A stretch of 64,000 nt of DNA. Origin: Methylosinus sp. PW1. Lineage in GTDB: Bacteria > Pseudomonadota > Alphaproteobacteria > Rhizobiales > Beijerinckiaceae. A model generated the notes under the pieces. It saw only the letters and a list, made by a program, of their open reading frames with translations. It was not told where the DNA came from and did not search any database. Within the stretch, counting starts at the first letter, position 1. Every line of letters begins with the position of its first letter. The translations under genes and the position numbers were made by a program. Below, piece by piece: positions 59,792-64,000 of the stretch. The DNA lies in assembly GCF_000745215.1 (NCBI RefSeq), contig NZ_JQNK01000008.1, forward strand, positions 124,001-188,000, written 5' to 3'.

Positions 59792-60054
59792 GCGGACCGG
59801 CCCAAGCGCTGTTTTTCGCAGGAAATTGCTCCGTGCCGCCCGCGGGCGCCGCGGCGATCGGCGGCTCGTGGCAAAGATCGGCCACATTTCTCTCTATTCC
59901 TGGTGGAGCGCGGCGAAGGCCGCACTGGAAATTTCATGCCGAGAGGGGTGTTTCGCGAATATTCGTGAAGGCCGCGATCGACGAAAATCGCGAATGATGG
60001 CGTCGAGCGCCGCGGGCTTTGGACCGACGCGCCGACGCAATCGGAGGACTGAAG

Positions 60055-61125
60055 ATGAACGCGCCCGCCGACGAGAAGCTCATCGCCGAGTTCGAGGAGT
60101 TCAAGGAGCTGTTGCGCCACACCCCGCAGCCGGCGGAGGAGGCGGCTCATCTTCGGCTCGATCATCCTGCCGAGCCGCCGCCGGCCGCCGCCGCGCCCGA
60201 GGCCGTGCGGGCGCCGAGCGAAGTCGATCGGCAGCTGCGCGCGCGGCGCAGGCCGAAGGCGGATGGTTTCCAGAACGAGCGCGGCGCGGCGCCCCGGCGT
60301 GGGCGCGGATGGCTGATCGCCGCCGCCATCGTCATTCTCGTGGTCGGCGCGGGCGCTATCGCCAGCGTCTTCCTGCCCGGCGACTTGGAGGACGAGCCTC
60401 TCGCCTCGGCGACGCAGCGCGATTCCATCGACCCCGCCGAGCCGGCCGCCATGGACAATGCCGATGGCGGCAGCGCGGCAGAATCGGCGCCCGCCGCCGC
60501 GGAGGCCGCGCCCGAGACCGAGCCGCCCGCTTCCGCCGTCGTCGAAGAGCCGGCCGTCGCCGCGCCCGCCCCAGCCCGGGCGCCATCGGCTCTGCCGGAG
60601 GGCGCGCTGAGCCCGCCGGCCGCCAACGCCGTCCCGCTCACCACGCCGACCGCCGCGCCGATCCGCGTCATTCCGACGCCCAAGGCGCCGCCGCCGACCG
60701 CGCCGGTCGCCGTCGAGCCCGTGATCGCCGAGCCGCCGCCGACGCCGGAGCCCGTGGTCGCTGCGCCTCCGCCCGCCGCCAAGCCCCATGCCGCCAGGGC
60801 TGCGCCGCAGCCCAAGCCGCCGGCGGCGCAGCCCGCCAAATCCGCAGCGGCGCCGCCGGCCAAGCCCGCCGCTGCTCCGGCCAAGCCTACCGCCCAGGCG
60901 AAGCCCACCAAGCTCAAGCCCGAGACCAAGCCCGGCGCGGCTCCCGCCGCGGCCGCTCCCATCGCCGCGCCGGCCGCGCCCGCTCCCGTGGCGGAAGCGC
61001 CGGCCGCCGCTCCGCCGCCCCCCGCCTCTCCGAGAGAGCAGCCCGGCTTCATGGAGCGTGCGGTCGATACGGTCACGGGCGCGGTCGGCGATCTCGGCCG
61101 CATGGCGACCGGCGTCATTCCCTGA
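60055..61125 (+). CDS. Single-pass membrane protein with long Ala/Pro-rich tail, unknown function
   Basis: A 356-residue protein: a charged N-terminus (residues 1-85), one membrane helix (WLIAAAIVILVVGAGAIASVFL, about 86-107), then about 220 residues dominated by Ala, Pro and short acidic/basic words (APAPARAPS, PPPTPEPV, PAAKP). It ends with a short helix GFMERAVDTVTGAVGDLGRMATGVIP. Low-complexity tails of this type span the periplasm or linker regions. I cannot name the family. There is a 263-bp gap upstream after the patatin gene. Confidence 0.65.
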   Translation: MNAPADEKLIAEFEEFKELLRHTPQPAEEAAHLRLDHPAEPPPAAAAPEAVRAPSEVDRQLRARRRPKADGFQNERGAAPRRGRGWLIAAAIVILVVGAGAIASVFLPGDLEDEPLASATQRDSIDPAEPAAMDNADGGSAAESAPAAAEAAPETEPPASAVVEEPAVAAPAPARAPSALPEGALSPPAANAVPLTTPTAAPIRVIPTPKAPPPTAPVAVEPVIAEPPPTPEPVVAAPPPAAKPHAARAAPQPKPPAAQPAKSAAAPPAKPAAAPAKPTAQAKPTKLKPETKPGAAPAAAAPIAAPAAPAPVAEAPAAAPPPPASPREQPGFMERAVDTVTGAVGDLGRMATGVIP

Positions 61126-61149
61126 CGGAGAGAAAGAGCGTCGCCTGGC

Positions 61150-63279
61150 TCAGGCCACGCGACGATCGGACCGTCGGCGGCGCAGCAGCTTGGATGCCTC
61201 GCCGATCGGCATCGCCTTACCGAAATAAAAGCCCTGGCCGATCTCGCAGCCATTCTCGGCCAAGCGTCGCAGCACCTCCAGGGTCTCGACGCCCTCGGCG
61301 ACCGTCGTCACGCCGAGATGCTTCAGCAGGCTCAATATGGCGTCGACGATCCTTCCGCTCTCCTCGTCGTGCTGCATGGCCAGCACGAAGGAGCGGTCGA
61401 TCTTCACCTTGTCGAAATGGAAGGCGCGCAGATGATAGAGGCTCGAATAGCCCGCGCCGAAATCGTCGAGCGAGATGCGCACGCCTTCCGCCTGCAGCGC
61501 GGCGAGCGTCGCGCGCGCAGTGTCGACATCGTCGATGAGCGCGCTCTCTGTGATCTCGACATCGAGACGCGAGGGCGGAAACCTCTCCTCCTCCAACGTC
61601 GACAGCAGGCGTGAGGCGAGCAGCGGATCTTTCAGCTGCATCGGCGAGACATTGACGGATAGCCGCACCTGCGCGCCCCATTGCAGCGCCTCGCGGCAGG
61701 CGCGCCGCACCACCGACCAGGTGAGCTCGGCGATGACGCCGATCTGCTCGGCGAGCGGAATGAAGACGTCGGGCGGAATAGAGCCGAGCTTGTCGTGCGT
61801 CCAGCGCGACAGCACCTCGAAGCCATAGACGCGATTGTCGCGCAGATCGACGAGCGGCTGATAGTAGGGGCGGATGTCGCCGGCGGCGACGGCTTTCCTC
61901 AAGGCGGATTCGAGCTCGGCGCGCCGGCGCAGATCCTCGTCCATGCTCTGCTCGAAGAAACGGAACAGGCCGCGTCCGTCGCGCTTGGCGTGATACATCG
62001 CAATATCCGCGGCGCGCAGCAGCGTGCTGACGTCGAGACCATTCTCCGGGCATAGCGAGACGCCGATGCTGGCGCTGAGCTCCACGCGCCGCTCGCCGAT
62101 CTCGATCGGCTCCGCTATCGCGGCGAGCGCGCGGCCGGCGACGCGCATCGCCTGATCCATATGCGTCGCCGGAGTCATCTCCATCAAAATCGCGAATTCG
62201 TCGCCGCCCAGACGCGCGACGACGTCGCTCTTGCGCGACGCTTGCCGCAGGCGCCGTGCGGTCTCGCACAGCACGGCGTCACCGAAGCGATGGCCCTCGA
62301 GATCATTGATCGGCTTGAAACGATCGAGATCGACGAAGAGCAGCGCGCAGGCTGTGGCGCCATCCTCGACGCGCTCGATCGCGGCGTGCAGATCGGCGAC
62401 CAGCATGCGCCGATTGGGCAGGCCGGTGAGCGAATCCTGACGCGCGAGAATTTGCGCATGCTCCTGCGCCGCGCGCGTCGCCTCATGCGCGCGCTCCAGC
62501 GCCTGCGCATTGGCGCGGAACACGTCGAGCGATTTCGCCATGACGCCGATCTCATCGTCGCGGCCGATCTCGGGAACCGCGACATAGCTCTTCCCCTCCG
62601 CCAGCTCGGTGAGCGCGGCGGTGATCGCCGCGAGCGGGCGCGTGATCCGCTCCTTGACGCGAAACAGCAGCCATGCGGCCAAAGCGAGGGCGAGCGCCGA
62701 GGCGAGCATTGTGACCTTCAGAGCGCCTTCGGTCACGCGCGCGGCCGTCTCCGCCTCCGCATGCGCCGACCATCTGAGCTCGTCGATCGCGGCGTCGGCG
62801 GCTTCGTCGGCTACCCTATAGAGCTGGTGCAGAGCAGTGACGCCGCGCGCGGCTCGGATCGCGGCGACATCCGGCTCCTTTGCGATCCAAGCGTCATGGG
62901 CGGCGAGATAGGCGGCGAGCGCCGCGCTGAACTTGGAGAGGTCGGGACGCGGCTCCGCGCCGAACAGCGCGAAATAGTCGCGTTGAAGCTCTTCGACCAC
63001 GATGCGATGCTCGGCCGCCTGCCGCTCCGCGGTGATGCGTTCTTCTTCCGTCTCCGCCAGCCCGCGATAGGTCTCCTGGATTCTGAACTCCGAAATCCGG
63101 TCGGCCAATTCGCTGAGAATGCGCGTTCCGTCGATCCATTTCGACGCGAGCGCGTCTGTCTTGGCGTCGACGACGCGCAAGCTCTGCGCGGAAAGCAGCG
63201 CCAATCCCAGAACGATCGCCAGAAAAGCGCCGATGAACAGCGCCAATTGGGCTTGCAGCGAGAAGCGAAAGCTCGTCAT
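61150..63279 (-). CDS. GGDEF-EAL domain protein with periplasmic sensor
   Basis: A 709-residue membrane signalling protein. It has an N-terminal membrane helix (LALFIGAFLAIVLGLALLS), a periplasmic helical sensor (residues about 35-190), a second helix (LKVTMLASALALALAAWLLF) and HAMP. The GGDEF domain has an intact catalytic motif (RLGGDEFAIL). The EAL domain has the motif as EVL in YGFEVLSRW, plus the later signatures DVEITESAL, DDFGAGYSSL and KIDRSF. It may therefore both make and break cyclic-di-GMP, or one activity may dominate. It lies 24 bp from the stop of the opposing Ala/Pro-rich gene. Confidence 0.93.
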   Translation of the reverse strand: MTSFRFSLQAQLALFIGAFLAIVLGLALLSAQSLRVVDAKTDALASKWIDGTRILSELADRISEFRIQETYRGLAETEEERITAERQAAEHRIVVEELQRDYFALFGAEPRPDLSKFSAALAAYLAAHDAWIAKEPDVAAIRAARGVTALHQLYRVADEAADAAIDELRWSAHAEAETAARVTEGALKVTMLASALALALAAWLLFRVKERITRPLAAITAALTELAEGKSYVAVPEIGRDDEIGVMAKSLDVFRANAQALERAHEATRAAQEHAQILARQDSLTGLPNRRMLVADLHAAIERVEDGATACALLFVDLDRFKPINDLEGHRFGDAVLCETARRLRQASRKSDVVARLGGDEFAILMEMTPATHMDQAMRVAGRALAAIAEPIEIGERRVELSASIGVSLCPENGLDVSTLLRAADIAMYHAKRDGRGLFRFFEQSMDEDLRRRAELESALRKAVAAGDIRPYYQPLVDLRDNRVYGFEVLSRWTHDKLGSIPPDVFIPLAEQIGVIAELTWSVVRRACREALQWGAQVRLSVNVSPMQLKDPLLASRLLSTLEEERFPPSRLDVEITESALIDDVDTARATLAALQAEGVRISLDDFGAGYSSLYHLRAFHFDKVKIDRSFVLAMQHDEESGRIVDAILSLLKHLGVTTVAEGVETLEVLRRLAENGCEIGQGFYFGKAMPIGEASKLLRRRRSDRRVA

Positions 63280-63361
63280 GGAGCGCGGCCGAGGCGGTGA
63301 ATTTGTCTCATCGACAATGATAATTGTAATATGAGCGGCGCATGTCCAGTTGCGCCGGGCG

Positions 63362-63619
63362 CTATCGCGAGCGCTCGATTGTCGCGGGGGCGGCGTCGCG
63401 GCCCTGTTCCAGAGGCGGGGCCGAAGGATAGGCGCGCCGCGCTTTCGCCTGCGACAGATAGAAGCGCTCGCCCTCGCGATAGGCCGCGTTTCCGCTCACC
63501 ACCTCGAACTCGCAGAACGCCTGCGCCTCCTGCGGCGCGGCCAGCAGCCGCACGCTGCGCGGCAGCAGCGCGAAGCCCGCGCCCTCGTCCTTCTCCAAAA
63601 TCGTCAGCAGAGCTTCCAT
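63362..63619 (-). CDS. Small hypothetical protein
   Basis: An 85-residue frame: MEALLTILEKDEGAGFALLPRSVRLLAAPQEAQAFCEFEVVSGNAAYREGERFYLSQAKARRAYPSAPPLEQGRDAAPATIERSR. Composition and the folded-looking first 65 residues suggest a real small protein, but no family is recognised. It is 82 bp upstream of the GGDEF-EAL gene on the same strand and divergent from the LysR regulator. Confidence 0.5.
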   Translation of the reverse strand: MEALLTILEKDEGAGFALLPRSVRLLAAPQEAQAFCEFEVVSGNAAYREGERFYLSQAKARRAYPSAPPLEQGRDAAPATIERSR

Positions 63620-63717
63620 AATATTCGTCCCGTTCCTTCGTCACGCTGAGGCATATGGCGCGGAGCTGCGGGGCGGTCCAATTGTCAATTTCGATTCGAT
63701 GATGCATTTCTCGCATC

Positions 63718-64000
63718 ATGGAGCTGCAGTGGATCGACGATTTTCTGGCGCTCTGCCAGACGCGCAATTTCACCCGCGCGGCGCAGGCGCGCGGCACGAC
63801 GCAATCCGCCTATAGCCGCCGCATGCAGCGGCTGGAGGAATGGCTCGGCGCGCCGCTGTTCGATCGCGAGCGCCGCCCGGTGACGCTGACGCCGGCAGGC
63901 GAGGAGTTTTTGGCGCGCGCGCATCGCCTGCGCGACGAGATCTATGATGCGCGCCGCGCCGTGCTCTCCGTGTCCAGCCATTTGGAGAAGGCGCTGCGCA
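63718..64000 (+). CDS. LysR-family transcriptional regulator (cut by window edge)
   Basis: The first 94 codons show the LysR winged helix: MELQWIDDFLALCQTRNFTRAAQARGTTQSAYSRRMQRLEEWLGAPLFDRERRPVTLTPAGEEFL. The A-A-x-x-R-G-T-T-Q-S-A-x-S-R spacing is standard. The effector domain lies outside the window, so its target is unknown. Confidence 0.93.
   Translation, partial: MELQWIDDFLALCQTRNFTRAAQARGTTQSAYSRRMQRLEEWLGAPLFDRERRPVTLTPAGEEFLARAHRLRDEIYDARRAVLSVSSHLEKALR

Noticed and set aside
59826..61538. A 570-codon plus-strand frame rich in Arg and Ala.
   Set aside because: It is a shadow of the Ala/Pro-rich gene and of the opposing GGDEF-EAL gene; it lacks a ribosome site and any folded-domain pattern.

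Overview
The window is high-GC alphaproteobacterial DNA, most likely Hyphomicrobiales (Rhizobiales). The support is the order mdh-sucC, an rpsB with the long C-terminal extension seen in this group, an Omp25/RopB-type porin-like barrel, 3-hydroxybutyrate dehydrogenase, an Mla/Ttg2-type lipid transporter whose permease carries a STAS domain, and several palindromic intergenic repeats of the rhizobial kind. A methanotroph-like genus such as Methylosinus or Methylocystis would fit, but that is an impression from protein style. No methane-oxidation gene is present. The segment looks chromosomal and mostly housekeeping, with accessory surface-polysaccharide, metal-uptake and insertion-sequence islands.

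Layout. 1-7 kb: a cut TPR protein, sucC, mdh, an EVE/YciI pair, rpsB-tsf and an outer-membrane barrel. 7.5-10.5 kb: a TetR regulator, a chemoreceptor and a small terminator-bounded unit with no clear gene. 10.5-20.6 kb: surface polysaccharide genes, namely a sugar-methyltransferase-like protein, a second methyltransferase, a double GT2 glycosyltransferase, KpsT/KpsE-type export genes and the dTDP-L-rhamnose set rfbBCDA. 21-31 kb: an MFS exporter, an M48 protease, phenylalanine hydroxylase, tryptophanase, CcdA, a methyltransferase, tRNA-Lys(CUU), obgE, a GNAT, rpmA and rplU. 31-33 kb: an ArsR/SDR divergent pair, an ECF sigma factor and a small Cys-containing secreted protein. 33-36.5 kb: rfbFGH, making the CDP-3,6-dideoxyhexose precursor. 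36.8-42.8 kb: a peptidoglycan-binding zincin, ftsK, lolA and a zinc alcohol dehydrogenase. 43-44 kb: an AT-richer DUF2971 gene. 44-50.6 kb: a dipeptide epimerase, the Mla-type operon, and ferredoxin with its NADP reductase. 50.6-54.3 kb: a TonB-dependent receptor split by an IS5-family element. 54.5-64 kb: an O-methyltransferase, a frameshifted pyruvyl-transferase-like gene, a repeat protein, a second small Cys-containing protein, an S24-type repressor, bdhA-patatin, an Ala/Pro-rich membrane protein, a GGDEF-EAL protein and a cut LysR regulator.

How the genes fit together. Two nucleotide-sugar pathways (dTDP-rhamnose and CDP-dideoxyhexose), glycosyl- and methyltransferases and a partial capsule exporter point to a complex surface polysaccharide. 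LolA and the Mla-type set maintain the outer membrane. Three loci show recent decay or acquisition: the IS-split receptor, the frameshifted pyruvyl-transferase-like gene and the AT-richer DUF2971 gene. The best leads for something not yet described are the duplicated upstream element with its orphan transcription unit near 10.2-10.5 kb, the peptidoglycan-binding zincin at 36.8 kb and the two small Cys-containing paralogues at 33 and 57 kb.
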